The notes: generated from the letters alone by a model not told the origin. A stretch of 35,952 nt of DNA from Patescibacteria group bacterium (GCA_017992195.1 JAGOPC010000008.1:1-35952), one strand, 5' to 3'; counted from the first letter of the stretch, positions 9,110 to 18,981 are shown. Program-made: numbers and translations.

Positions 9110-11713
9110 TTACTCGTTAACTACTTGGAGGACTTTCAACTTTTTTGCTGCTCCTTCGTCTTTGTTAAACTCCTGCACAAAGGTTTGGAAACGAATGACA
9201 GTAAGATTCGTATTATGTTTTGCTTTTAATGCAACTACTTGTTCAACGAATTTGCTATAATCTTCGGCTATATTATCGATTCTTATGCTCTCTAATGGCT
9301 TTTCTACTTCCATATCACTGTCCCTATCATACACATATGCATATAGTGGTTCGTCTACATGGCGAGCATTCTTCCATCACTTTGGTCATGGAATCATCTT
9401 TTCGTGTAAGAGACGACGATGACTTTCTCTAAACTCTACATTTTTAGTATGAGCCGGTATAACAGTATCATTATTATTATATAAAAGTCTAGGATCTTTA
9501 AAGTAGTAATCTTTATTATTTTGCTCTTTGTATGTTGCAAGAAGATCCTTAGGTTCTTTGATTTCTCTTCTATCAATTACTTTTGTACACTCGAGGATAT
9601 ACTTGAAGATGTATGCCCTTAAAGGTTCATATATTTTGTCTCCTATCATAAAGAGAGCTGAGTCACTATTGAATCCATTGATCCCTAGCGAGCCATCTGC
9701 AAAAACTATGACTTTTAAAAACTTTGCAAACTCTCCGATCTGAAGATACGCATCGTTTTCTAAAAACATACCCTTCTTGATAATATTCTTAGCCTCTTTA
9801 TGAGAGATGTTCATAGTTGAATGAAGAAGGTTAGTGCTGTCTTCAAACTCTAAAAATTCTTGCAAAGTACCGATAGATATTACTCCCTTATACTTAGGGT
9901 TATTGATGAAATTTACTTCCATAAGGTTGTCGTATGCCTGTGTTGTTACTAACGAGTCATTTGCAAATACTATTGGACTGTCGTAAGGAACTTCGTCCCA
10001 TTGAATTTGAGAAAAGTAGAGATCTGCAATTTCTTTCCATGCATCTGTATCATTTTCCTCAATCTTACGTTCATCGATCAAGCCTTTAACCTTTTTACCA
10101 AGATTCATACATCCAAGTGCATGATTTGAAATATATTTAAACTCGCTCAGTCACTCCTGACATGCACTAATAAATCCTAGCATCTCTTCTGGTTCTTTTG
10201 GATGAGCACTGTCTTGTACATACTCTTCTTTATTTTTTACTATATCTTTCCAGTTATCTTTTTTCTCTCAGATAATATATTCGAATCTTTTCATCATATG
10301 CCATTGTTCATTTATTTTCGCATTTCAAAGCTGTTTAAGATGGGCTGACACAAAGTCCTCGATATAGGTCTTAAGAAGAGCAGATTTGTTTGAAGAATCT
10401 ATCCCTGTATTTCTTTCCGCAGTTGTTAACGCTAAGTCTAGAAAATAGCATCATACAAGTAGCCTACTAAACATAAGATCTCATCCTACACTTGGTAGTA
10501 TTGGACTTATCTTTTGATAAATAGTATCAGAAACTCATTCGATAGTTTCCTCAGTCCATTCTCAGCTCGGTAGATTCTCTAATATGGGAACGAGGAGATC
10601 ATGTATCTCATTTTCTATCTGTTGTGCTTTTTTGTTTTTTTTCTTTGGATCATGGTGTCCCATCATAGTAGCAAAAAAGACTGTAGCATGTTGAATATTT
10701 CTTGCCATAAGCTTTATGTCACTCATGCGTTCAACGCTTATATGCATTCACGCAAATTGCTCCATGATCATTGACATTGCTTTTTCATCATCCATATTAA
10801 CGTTTTCCATCGCCTCTAACTTGCTTCTCACTGCTTCTATATCAGAAGAAATTTCTTTTGCACCTTTTCTATTTTTCATAAATAAAATAGTCCAGTTTTT
10901 TGCTTTCTGGAAGTTCTTTCTGATTCTCATTCTTCTTTGTCATTCTTTTTTTGAGGTTGGCTTCGTTTGTAACTCTGACATTGAAAACATTTTGGGGTCT
11001 ATATGTTTGCAGTCATCGTAAAGGTCGTTCACTGCTTTTAACTCGTCTGCATATGCCAAGTACATAGCTATATTGAAAAATCCTTTCATATTTTTTGAAA
11101 CATCATTTGAGTCTAGCTCTTCAAGTTGCTTCATACTCTTACCATTAGATGTAACTTCGACAGATTGCTGATTTTCTCCCAGTGGATTTAAAATATATTT
11201 TATATGATCTTGAAGTTCAGCAACAGAGATGTTAGATTTCTTCACTGAGTTTTGGTCTAAAACTTCCTCACCGATTTTTACGATATCATTGTCAGCATTT
11301 TTTATCACTTCTTCATCCTTTGGAAATGTATCTTTTAAGTCGTGTAATGAGATGATTTTCTGTTTTTTCCCATCTGCAAATTTTGTTTCTGCCTGCTGAT
11401 AAATATGTGAAATCTGATCTTGCTTAGAAAGTAAGTAGTTTTTGATGACATCATCCTGAGAAATATAGTCAACAAGTTCTGACTTCTGCAAAAGAGCAGC
11501 AATAGTATTTTGTACTTCAACGCTTTTTTGCTGATAAAATTCGTTTTCAGAAAATCCTTGCACTTTTGAAAGCTTGCCTAATGCATCTTCATTTGCTGAA
11601 ATTTGCTCGCCTATCCCTGACTTATATGCGGCAATTGCTCCTTGATTTAAGGCTCATTGCTCAGTATAAATGTCAGTAAGAATATTTTGGAGTTTTCTGT
11701 TGGAAATAGTCAT
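9110..11713 (-). CDS. Unknown large protein, gene 1 of the cluster, 867 aa
   Basis: Open from ATG 11713 (MTISNRKLQNIL) to TAA at 9110, crossing about fifteen TGA glycines. I do not recognise any domain. The N-terminal half is mostly alpha-helical and charged (QSKSEL-type helices, KSMKQLEELDSNDVSK). A basic patch lies near residue 260 (EGQRRMRIRKNFQKAKNW) and a Lys run near 345 (HHDPKKKNKKAQQ). The second half contains more globular, hydrophobic segments, and the C-terminal 110 residues include HEKMIPGPKGWKNARHVDE and YAYVYDRDSD. No signal peptide, membrane helix or Walker motif is seen. It is first in a same-strand series with the 702-aa and 506-aa genes (80- and 18-base gaps) and divergent from sufB. 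Confidence 0.75.
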
Positions 11714-11750
11714 CTATTTATGGTAGATATAAAGTACTACATATTATAGC

Positions 11751-11756
11751 TATAAT
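11751..11756 (+). promoter_or_regulatory. -10 box TATAAT of sufB
   Basis: TATAAT lies 20 bases before the sufB ATG in the 63-base divergent gap, implying a short leader of about 14 bases. No clear -35 was identified. Confidence 0.5.
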
Positions 11757-11776
11757 AACGGATAAGTCAATTAAAC

Positions 11777-13174
11777 ATGGAAGAAACTAATCAGCTAAAA
11801 AACGCTATAGATAGCCACGATACCATACCCTATGCCATCCACCTCAAGGGTCTTTCTGAGGAGAATATTAGGGCAATTTCTGTCGATTTGAGTGAGCCGG
11901 AGTGGATGCTGGAACATAGGTTGGCGTCACTGAAAATATTTCAGGAGATGGCTATGCCGAGCCGAGGGCCGGATCTTTCAGAGCTTAATATAGACGAGAT
12001 CGTCTATTATGCTCGTCCGGAAAAAGGTTTTCAGGGTTACTCAAAGAACCGGGATGAGGTCGATCCGACTATTAAAGAGAAATTTGCCCGCTTATGAATT
12101 CCTGAGGCCGAGAAAAAATATCTTGCCGGGGCAGGAGGGCAGTACGATGCGGAGGTGGTCTACCATAACATCAAAACCAAACGGGCCGAGAAATGAGTGA
12201 TCTTCGAGGACATGTCTAAAGCTCTTCTTACACATCCTGAACTTGTCAAAAAATATTTCATGAAACTTGTTCCAAACAAGGATCACAAATTTGCTGCGCT
12301 GCACGGGGCGGTCTGGTCTGGTGGAACATTTATCTACGTACCAAAAGGAGTCAAAGTAACGGAACCATTACAAGCGTATTTCCGTATGAACACCTATGCC
12401 GGCGGACAGTTTGAACACACATTGATTATCATCGAAGATGACGCCACAGGCGATTATATAGAGTGATGTAGCGCTCCCAAGTATGATAGTAAATCACTGC
12501 ACGCGGGTTGTGTAGAAATTTATGTATGAAAAAATAGTCATATGCGTTACTCGTCGGTCGAGAACCGGTCGCTCAATACGTATAATTTGAATACCAAGCG
12601 TTCGCTCGTTGAGTCGCACGGATATATGGAATGGATCGGTGGAAATCTGGGTTCGTGTACAACGATGCTCTATCCGTGTTCTATTTTGAAATGAGATTAC
12701 TCGAAGGCCGATCATATCGGTGTAGCGGTCGCGAATGAGGGACAGAATCAGGATACAGGAAGCAAAATTATTCATCTCGGAAAACATACCTCATCAACGA
12801 TCATTTCGAAGTCGATTAGCAAGGACGGAGGAATCTCAACCTATCGCGGAATTGTAGACATCAAGCCAACGGCCGAAGGGGCGATCAATGCGACGGAGTG
12901 TGACGCATTACTTCTGGACGACAGATCGATCAGTACCACGATCCCTCAGATCAACGTCTGAAACGACAGCTCGACGGTCGCTCACGAAGCCAGTGCCGGC
13001 AGAGTAGACGAAACTCAGCTCTTCTATATGATGGCTCGCGGCCTCGACGAAACAAGAGCTATGGCAATGATCGTGAACTGATTCATCAGTCCGATCGTGA
13101 AAAAGCTTCCACTTGAGTACGCAGCAGAGTTAAATAGATTGGTAGAGATGGAAATGGAATGATCAGTTGGCTAG
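11777..13174 (+). CDS. sufB: Fe-S cluster assembly scaffold SufB
   Basis: Part of the SufBCD complex that builds iron-sulfur clusters. Family motifs are clear: [96 protein letters not shown] and MIVNGFISPIV. Length 465 aa is typical of SufB. Eight glycines are TGA, among them those in YIEGCSAP, NVGNDSS and IVNGF. It ends at TAG 13172 after EMEGSVG. sufC, sufD and sufS are not next to it here, which is unusual because suf genes normally form an operon. A -10 box lies 20 bases upstream, and the divergent neighbour is the 867-aa unknown gene. Confidence 0.95.
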
Positions 13175-13193
13175 CAGCTACTATAAACAGACA

Positions 13194-13221
13194 TTGACAA
13201 TATCTGCATAATGGATATCAT
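13194..13221 (+). promoter_or_regulatory. Promoter of the WG-repeat-like gene
   Basis: TTGACA (13194-13199), 16-bp spacer, TATCAT (13216-13221). Since the -10 lies downstream of the ATG at 13211, it supports the later start at 13250. Confidence 0.55.
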
Positions 13222-13249
13222 ATCGACATTTATGATTATCCTGATTACG

Positions 13250-14491
13250 ATGAGTAAACAAGTTTCATATCCTATAAGTATGTCTACTGTAGACAGTCGT
13301 GAAAAATACTACGACAACTTCTTCCAATGTTTTCAATCTCATCTGCATATAGAAAAATTAAATAAAAATGAGATCTATATTGAGCAACAATCTAATAATG
13401 CTGTCATAGTCTCGATAAAGTATAACAAATATCCAAATGTTATTCACGCGAGTTCTATAGAGACATACTATATGTTGTATGACACAGAAAGAGAGCAAGT
13501 AGTAATTTCTCCACAAAAAGAAAAAATTTCACTCATCGATGAAGATCTATTTGTGTATCAATCGATAGACAAGTGAATAGTTATCATCGATCCAACAAAA
13601 GATATGACTACAAGTTTCAAGCCATTCCCTTGAGATCCATGCTATCGTCGTGCTAAATCTGTAAAGAAAGCGAAAGACGGATATTATATTCTTGAATTAG
13701 ACTCAGATCGTGGTGATAAACGTTGTGTTCTGCTAGAAACATGAAAAGAAAATGAATGTAATAAATATGCTTTAAATATAGAACAACCTGAAGAGAACGT
13801 TTTTCAAATGAGATATATAAGTCCACGTGATGACGATGGAGATGATATGTATACACAATTTTATGATGCTGCCCAGAAAAAAGTAATTTTTACATGACCC
13901 GATCAAGAAATATTTGAAAAGGCAGGAGATCACGCATATATAAGTCACAATCAACGATCTTGAAATGGTCATCATAAGTGAAAATTCCTATGGAAAAAAA
14001 CTACTGAAAAGGGTCTCGAAAAGTTGAATGAAGAGAGGTATAAAGATTTAACAGCGTTGCAAGGAAACCTTTTTAAGTTTAGTATCGATCTCCCCTATGA
14101 TCCGCAATGTGATACCTTTAACTGCAATGGCGCGATAGATGTCGATAATAAGCAGATTTTGCCTCCGGAATTTTATAATCTTGCTGTCATATGAAACCAT
14201 TTTGTTGTTGTAAAACGTGTTAATAACGACCCTAAATATTGATTGTACAACTTGAAAGGAGTAAATGTGCTGCCCGTAGAATATGATGCGTACGATGCTT
14301 CTATATTTAATGGATTAAAAACATGATTCATTTTGTTCGAAAAGGGAGGGTTGAAAACTGTTGTTTGACCAAAGGGTGGTGTTATGCTTGATAAAATTTC
14401 AACTATCAGTGTTGTAAATGACAAAACATTGGATATTGTAAGTGATGGAGTTCGTGGATACTATACGAGGAGCTTTGAAAAGATTAGTTAA
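13250..14491 (+). CDS. WG-repeat-like protein, 413 aa
   Basis: Start ATG 13250 (MSKQVSYPISM) is preferred to the in-frame ATG 13211 because a TTGACA/TATCAT promoter sits between. The C-terminal third reads as WG-type beta repeats: NHFVVVKRVNNDPKYGLYN, LKGVNVLPVEYDAYDAS, FILFEKGGLKTVVGPKGGV. This resembles the G-L-x-x-x-x-G-x-x-x-x-P-x-x-Y-D pattern of WG repeats, found in diverse bacterial proteins of mostly unknown role. The N-terminal part is less regular but also beta-rich. Ten or more TGA glycines are present. No signal peptide is evident. It stands alone between sufB and the SRPBCC genes. Confidence 0.65.
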
Positions 14492-14541
14492 AATAGAGTA
14501 AATCATACATTGATTGTCTTTATATCTTGTCTCACATACAC

Positions 14542-14997
14542 ATGCAGAAAACACACTTCTCAATTGATATTAACGCTCCTAAAGAAAAAGTTTGGGATAC
14601 TATGTTAGGCGCTGAAACATATAAGCAATGGACAGCTCCATTCAATCCGGGTTCATTCTTTGAAGGTGATTGGTCAAAATGATCAGAAATGCGTTTCATC
14701 TGACCAGATCCGAAAGATCCAACACAGATGGGAGGTATGCTGGCCGTAGTGGAAGAGAATAAACCGCATGAGTTCATCTCACTGAGATATGAAGGAGAGA
14801 TCAGAAATGGAGAAATTCATAAAGATGAAAACCTATCATGGATCGGCGCTCATGAGAACTATACTTTGACAGAGAAAGACGGTGTGACAACAGTAGACGT
14901 GGATATTGATGTTGATGAAAGTTTTCAGGAGTTTATGAAAGATGCATGGCCAAAAGCGTTGCAGGCGTTGAAAGAGATAAGCGAGAAAGGGGAGTAA
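14542..14997 (+). CDS. SRPBCC (AHSA1-like) domain protein
   Basis: The N terminus HFSIDINAPKEKVWDTMLG, followed by YKQWTAPFNPGS and FEGDWSKGSEMRFIGPDP, is the classic start of the START-like SRPBCC fold of the AHSA1 branch. A central beta strand EFISLRYEG and the C-terminal helix EFMKDAWPKALQALKEI complete it. Such proteins have a hydrophobic ligand-binding cavity, but the ligand cannot be predicted. 151 aa, usual length. Two glycines are TGA. It lies 33 bases ahead of a second SRPBCC gene on the same strand, so the two are probably co-transcribed and may come from an old duplication. Confidence 0.85.
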
Positions 14998-15030
14998 TAG
15001 ATAGTTCTTTTATATGGTAATAGTATTCTC

Positions 15031-15456
15031 ATGCCTGCAATAACCGTATCAACAACCGTTAACGCGCCTATCGATCACGTATGGGAGGTGTGGAACAATC
15101 CGGAACATATTACACAGTGGTGCTTCGCATCAGATGACTGGCATGCTCCTAAAGCAGAAAATGATCTTCGTGTAGGCGGAAAGTTTACGACAAGGATGGA
15201 AGCGAAAGATGGAAGCTTCGGATTTGAGTTCGGAGGAATGTATACAAACATTAATGGTAAAGAAACTATTGAGTACTCTATGGATGATGGAAGAAAGGTA
15301 AGTATTAAGTTTGAAGATATGGGTGATAGCACGAAAGTGACAGAAACATTTGATGCAGAAACGCAGAACTCAGAAGAGATGCAAAGAGCCGGTCGGCAGG
15401 CGATCTTAGATAACTTTAAGAAGCGTGCGGAGGAGACATGACCAGCCTTATCGTAG
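15031..15456 (+). CDS. SRPBCC (AHSA1-like) domain protein, second copy
   Basis: TVSTTVNAPIDHVWEVWNNP, EHITQWCFASDDW and LRVGGKFTTRMEAKDG are clear AHSA1 signatures, followed by strands ETIEYSMDDGRKV and a C-terminal helix MQRAGRQAILDNFKKRAEE. 141 aa; a TGA at 15439 is read as Gly, so the chain ends GPALS before TAG at 15454. The standard code would trim only five residues. Same orientation as and close behind the first SRPBCC gene. Ligand unknown; some relatives are annotated as activators of Hsp90 ATPase, but that role should not be assumed. Confidence 0.87.
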
Positions 15457-15478
15457 ATTAAATTTCCTCTTGCAATCT

Positions 15479-15506
15479 TGTACAATATGTACATAATGTA
15501 CATATT
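15479..15506. promoter_or_regulatory. TGTACA operator array of the toxin-antitoxin locus
   Basis: Three TGTACA hexamers start at 15479, 15488 and 15497, exactly 9 bp apart. The last two lie in a perfect 11-bp inverted repeat around a single A (15484-15506). The array ends nine bases before the -10 TATAAC (15516-15521) of the antitoxin gene, so a bound protein would cover the -35 region. TGTACA is the known core of the E. coli YefM-YoeB operator, so this is very probably the autoregulatory site of the YefM-type antitoxin. Confidence 0.75.
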
Positions 15507-15526
15507 TAATTGGCTTATAACCTAAG

Positions 15527-15796
15527 ATGAATACAATTTCTATTGCAGAGTTCCGTAAAAATATGGCTACGTACCTTGATACGGTTAAGTATAAACGCAG
15601 ACCGATTTTAGTTGGTAAAAGAAACCATCCTGATTTTGTTATCATCCCTGCGCTCAGTGAAGAAGACCGTGAGATGTATAACTCAACAAACTTCTGGAAA
15701 GAATTGGAAGAGGCGAGAGCAGAAGTAAAAAACGGAAATTTTTATACTCTTGATGAGGTAAAAGAAATGCTTAAAAAGAAAAGAAAGTCAAAATAA
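15527..15796 (+). CDS. Phd/YefM-family antitoxin
   Basis: MNTISIAEFRKNMATYLDTV is the N-terminal DNA-binding fold of YefM/Phd antitoxins, followed by RRPILVGKRNHPDFVIIP (the strand and loop of that family). The C-terminal part, rich in Glu and Lys (FWKELEEARAEVKNG...LDEVKEML), would be disordered until it wraps the toxin. 89 aa. It neutralises the RelE-type toxin encoded 29 bases downstream and represses its own promoter through the TGTACA array just upstream (inference from the family and the site). The -10 TATAAC ends five bases before the ATG, with no ribosome site, so the mRNA is probably leaderless. No TGA codons. Confidence 0.88.
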   Translation: MNTISIAEFRKNMATYLDTVKYKRRPILVGKRNHPDFVIIPALSEEDREMYNSTNFWKELEEARAEVKNGNFYTLDEVKEMLKKKRKSK

Positions 15797-15825
15797 AAAA
15801 TATTACTTCATAAAAACAAAAATAG

Positions 15826-16092
15826 ATGCAACTTCGAAAAGTGAGTATACCTCCTAGGGTATATAAATACCTAGAAAAATTAGAAAATAATATAGCAGAT
15901 AGAATTGTTGAAAAGTTATACTACTATGCCTCTCTGCCTAATCCTAAAGACTACGCAGAAGCTGTAGTGGATTTCGAGTATTGATCTCATAGATATCGCA
16001 TTGGTGACTATCGTGTGATAGTTGATTTTGATGATGAAGGAAGGATGATTATCGTTGGGTTGATCGGAAATAGGAGAGATGTATATAAATAA
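15826..16092 (+). CDS. RelE/ParE-family toxin
   Basis: 88 aa with an N-terminal helical hairpin (PPRVYKYLEKLENNIADRIVEKL) and the RelE-family C-terminal signature FEYGSHRYRIGDYRVIVDF followed by IIVGLIGNRRDVYK. Family members with a YefM antitoxin usually cut ribosome-bound mRNA; the conserved Arg and Tyr residues of this region are present. Gly53, right before SHRYRIGDYR, is a TGA codon, so in a standard-code cell the product would stop at residue 52 without its catalytic end. It follows the antitoxin by 29 bases and is doubtless in the same operon. The true stop is TAA at 16090. Confidence 0.88.
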
Positions 16093-16118
16093 AAAAACCA
16101 GAACGAAAAACGTCCTGG
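16091..16118 (-). terminator. Terminator of the 281-aa paralogue
   Basis: On the minus strand: CCAGGACG, loop TTTTT, CGTTCTGG (one G-U pair), then seven T. Its sequence is closely related to the terminator at 17126-17152 of the sister gene. Confidence 0.8.
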
Positions 16119-16139
16119 CTGCGCGATCTTTAATAATAC

Positions 16140-16985
16140 TTACTTTCATTCTTTGATCTCCTTAAAATCCTCTATGTAAAGCATTGTGTTATTGATTTTA
16201 AGGTACTCTCCTTCGATGCTTACTTTCAGCATTCCCGGATTAAGTATATAGCCCTTCAGTCCTACCTCTGCCACTTGATAGTGAAATATTCGATCGAGAG
16301 GAGTGAATGTAAGACTTTTTAAAAGGTAAGCTGAACGGTGTATAGCAGGTTCCTGTTTGCCGTCGTATTTTTCCCATGCTGTAGCTTTAAAAGGATTCAT
16401 ATCCTCATGGGGAAAAGCAGATACTATGACACTGTAGGGGGTTTCAGGAAGATTTACTACAGTAGTTCGTTCATCTATCTTCATTGGTTTGTCCTTCCAA
16501 TACACGTGCTCTTCATCTTTATCAATACGTATTATAGACCAGCCGATAGTAGAAATGGTTAAAAATGTGTCCTTGTCGATAAATTTGCACTGCCATTTTT
16601 TATTTTGCTGATCTGCTTCGGTGTTAAACGCATATACCTTTAACGTTTCGCCAGTAAAGGAATGGATGGTTATGTACTCCTTAGTGCGCAGAACAATCCG
16701 CTGGTGCTCGATATCGATATGTTGGCTCATAATAACCTTATATCTTTCACGACTTTTGATGGTGCCGATAAACCGGTTTTCCTGGCGATCCCATACCTTA
16801 ATTTGCATAAACCATACTTCATTATTCTCTTTATGATCAAAATCATATGGTTTGGTAAATGCGATAAACCAGAAACGGTCATCTTCCATGGTTGCCCTGG
16901 GGCGCCACTTTAGTAGTTTGTTGTTCAGCGCATTCCACATGGTATTTTCGTCATGTGTAAATGATATTTGTTGTTGGTTGTCCAT
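16140..16985 (-). CDS. Paralogue A of a tandem pair of unknown beta-rich proteins, 281 aa
   Basis: Unknown family, clearly related to the next gene. Shared features include an N-terminal helix, then RFWFIAFTKPYDF matching YWFIVMTKTPTNH, then VWFMQIKVWDRQENRFIG matching TWYRKIWVWDTETDQMVN, and a C-terminal strand EGEYLKINN matching EENWLVADE. The repeating W/F-x-V/I strands and turns such as DRQEN look like a beta-propeller (inference). Start ATG 16985 (MDNQQQ) matches the start of paralogue B and lies about 90 bases after the promoter. The last TGA is Gly, so the chain ends EIKEGK before TAA 16142-16140. No signal peptide. Confidence 0.7.
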
Positions 16986-17082
16986 AAAAATTTTGTTTAA
17001 AAACCTGTTTTTGAATAAGATTAATTGTACGTACTCAGAGCTCGTCAAACTCATGCTTTGTAATGTTAAAGATCGCAAAGTT

Positions 17083-17110
17083 ATTATATACAACTAAATG
17101 ATGGAGTCAA
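17083..17110 (-). promoter_or_regulatory. Promoter of paralogue A
   Basis: Minus strand: TTGACT (17110-17105), 16-bp spacer, TATAAT (17088-17083). The same -35, spacing and -10 occur before paralogue B. The leader that follows contains TCTTTAACAT and AAGCAT in both. Confidence 0.7.
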
Positions 17111-17950
17111 TATCTCTTGGTCAACAAAAAAACCAGAGCATAAACGCCCTGGTTGTGGTCTTTCTCTGTGTCACCACAGAGGTATTTTTATCTCGTCTGC
17201 AACCAGCCAGTTCTCTTCTATTTGTATGGTATCAGTCGCAGGCATGTTGTGATAAGTATGAAGCGAGGCCCTTTGTGCAAAACATATTTCAGTATGTATC
17301 GCTAAAGTGCGGGAGTATTGCCATACCCGTAGGCCCTTGTGCAAAATATTATCGCCTGCCAGTATAAACAGCACGGTATTCTTTTTATCCTTGAAATACT
17401 TGATTTCAGTGATTTGCCGTACAATAGTTTCTATACTTGGAAACGCATAAATATCCACTTTATCATTGTAAGCTTCTTCTCCAATATAAAGTCGGTAGAT
17501 TTCATCTTGCCCTGAGACAAGGAGAGTCTTTTCGTCTACAAATTGCCATTCAATCCGCTTTGGTGCATGATGATGACGAATCACGTGTAGAGAAAAACCA
17601 CCATCTTTGAAAAAACTTACTACCTTTATAATATTTTCTTTGATAAACAAGATTTTATTGCACTTGTAGTTTATGGAGAAGATCCCTGAATTGATGAGAC
17701 CTACTTCATTGTTTCTATTAAAGCTCATCTTGTTAACCATCTGGTCAGTTTCTGTATCCCATACCCATATTTTTCTATACCATGTCTCATGGTTCGTTGG
17801 GGTTTTCGTCATAACAATGAACCAATACCGCTGTAGATTATCGCATTTGTGCAAATCGCCGCGTAGGTACTGTCTCATAGCTTGTCCATGTTGGGACATG
17901 TACTCCCATAAAGCTTTTGATTTTTCGTCGAATGTTTTCATTTTGTACAT
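17084..17950 (-). CDS. Paralogue B of the tandem pair, unknown; its 3' end is ambiguous
   Basis: Diverged copy of paralogue A, with motifs YWFIVMTKTP, KIWVWDTETDQ, WQFVDEKTLLVSG and IQIEENWLVADE; probably a beta-propeller-like protein (inference). Residue 260 is a TGA. Homology with paralogue A ends just there, at about residue 259. If TGA is Gly, reading runs on for 28 residues through the terminator to TAA at 17086-17084; an mRNA ended at the terminator (about 17126) would then lack a stop codon. This is the only gene in the window where TGA sits where a stop is expected, so the functional end may be 17171. Start ATG 17950; a second ATG at 17941 is possible. Confidence 0.65.
17126..17152 (-). 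terminator. Terminator of paralogue B
   Basis: Minus strand: CCAGGGC, loop GTTTAT, GCTCTGG (one G-U pair), then seven T. Homologous to the terminator at 16091-16118. Confidence 0.8.
17164..17181 (-). other. Hairpin with GTGA loop holding the last TGA codon of paralogue B
   Basis: A perfect 7-bp stem CTCTGTG / CACAGAG encloses a four-base loop GTGA (GNRA type). The TGA in this loop is in frame at codon 260 of paralogue B, twelve bases before the terminator stem begins. Confidence 0.6.
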
Positions 17951-18037
17951 TTTTTTAAGTTAATCATTGTTTATTGTCTCGGTGTACTTATAAGGCTCAC
18001 CAACCTTTATGCTTACTATGTTAAAGACCACCAAACT

Positions 18038-18065
18038 ATTATACATTCTCCCTGTGCGAAGTCAA
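18038..18065 (-). promoter_or_regulatory. Promoter of paralogue B
   Basis: Minus strand: TTGACT (18065-18060), 16-bp spacer, TATAAT (18043-18038), identical in design to the promoter of paralogue A, about 80 bases before the ATG. Confidence 0.7.
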
Positions 18066-18198
18066 TCTCTGAATTTTCTCTCAAAATTATCCATCTAAAC
18101 ATACAAAACACAAAACCTGTCACATAATCTATTGCACGACGTTCAATAATTGACTATACAGTCATTAACTAATTTTATCTTTCTTATTATGTTCACCC

Positions 18199-18981
18199 AT
18201 GAACGAGACAAATCATTCTTTTTTCCCACGTAACTTTTGGATTGCACCACTTATCGTAGCGGTGGCAATACTTATCGGTACATATATGATTGCACAGAGA
18301 CCTCAGCCGACGCAGACAAGTAGCTCAGGTAATCAACCTTTCGTTTCTAACAGCATCGCGGTAAACGGCGAAGGTAAAGTCTATGCGACACCGGATATTT
18401 TCATCTTTACGGTAGCGATCAATGAGAAAGCTATGACGACAAAGGAAGCATTTACGAAAGCAAACACAAAAGTGAGCGCAGTAAGAAAGGCGCTTAAGGA
18501 TTCAGGTGTGGCTGATAAAGATATTCAGACAACAAACATCTCTATGTATCCTCACTACGAGTATGATGGACAAAGATCTCTTCCACAATGATATGAAGCA
18601 AATCAGTCACTCACTATCACGGTAAGAAAACTCGAGGATGCGGGTAAGGTGATGGATCAGGTGACAAATGTCGAAGGTGCACAGATCCAAAGCACACAGT
18701 ATGATATCGACAACAAAGATAAGATCTACGAAGAAGCAAGAAAGCAGGCATTTACGAAAGCGAAAGAAAAAGCTGATCAGCTCGCTGACTTAGCAAACGT
18801 TCGTCTTGGTAAGGTCTCATCTATCAGTGATGTCGTGATGAACTATCAACCAGTTCCGATGTATGCAAATGTTGCTATGGATAAAGCAGTAGGCATGTGA
18901 GGTGGTGAAGGAAATGCGGGCATTGCTCCTGGTCAGATGGTCTTCACACTGTCAGTCAATGTGATCTACGGTATCGAGTAA
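18199..18981 (+). CDS. SIMPL-domain (DUF541) protein, membrane-anchored
   Basis: 260 aa. An N-terminal membrane anchor (FWIAPLIVAVAILIGTYMIA, about residues 14-33) is followed by a Ser/Thr/Gln linker, then the SIMPL domain: ISVNGEGKV-like SIAVNGEGKVYATPD, AFTKANTKVSAVRKALKDSGV, DIQTTNISMYPHYEYDG, and a second half ARKQAFTKAKEKADQLADLANVRLGKVSSISD. The domain should face outside the cytoplasm. SIMPL proteins are widespread, form oligomers and are of unclear function. Two glycines are TGA, one in MGGGEGNAG. A -10-like TATTAT ends eight bases before the ATG, with no ribosome site. A terminator follows. Confidence 0.9.
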
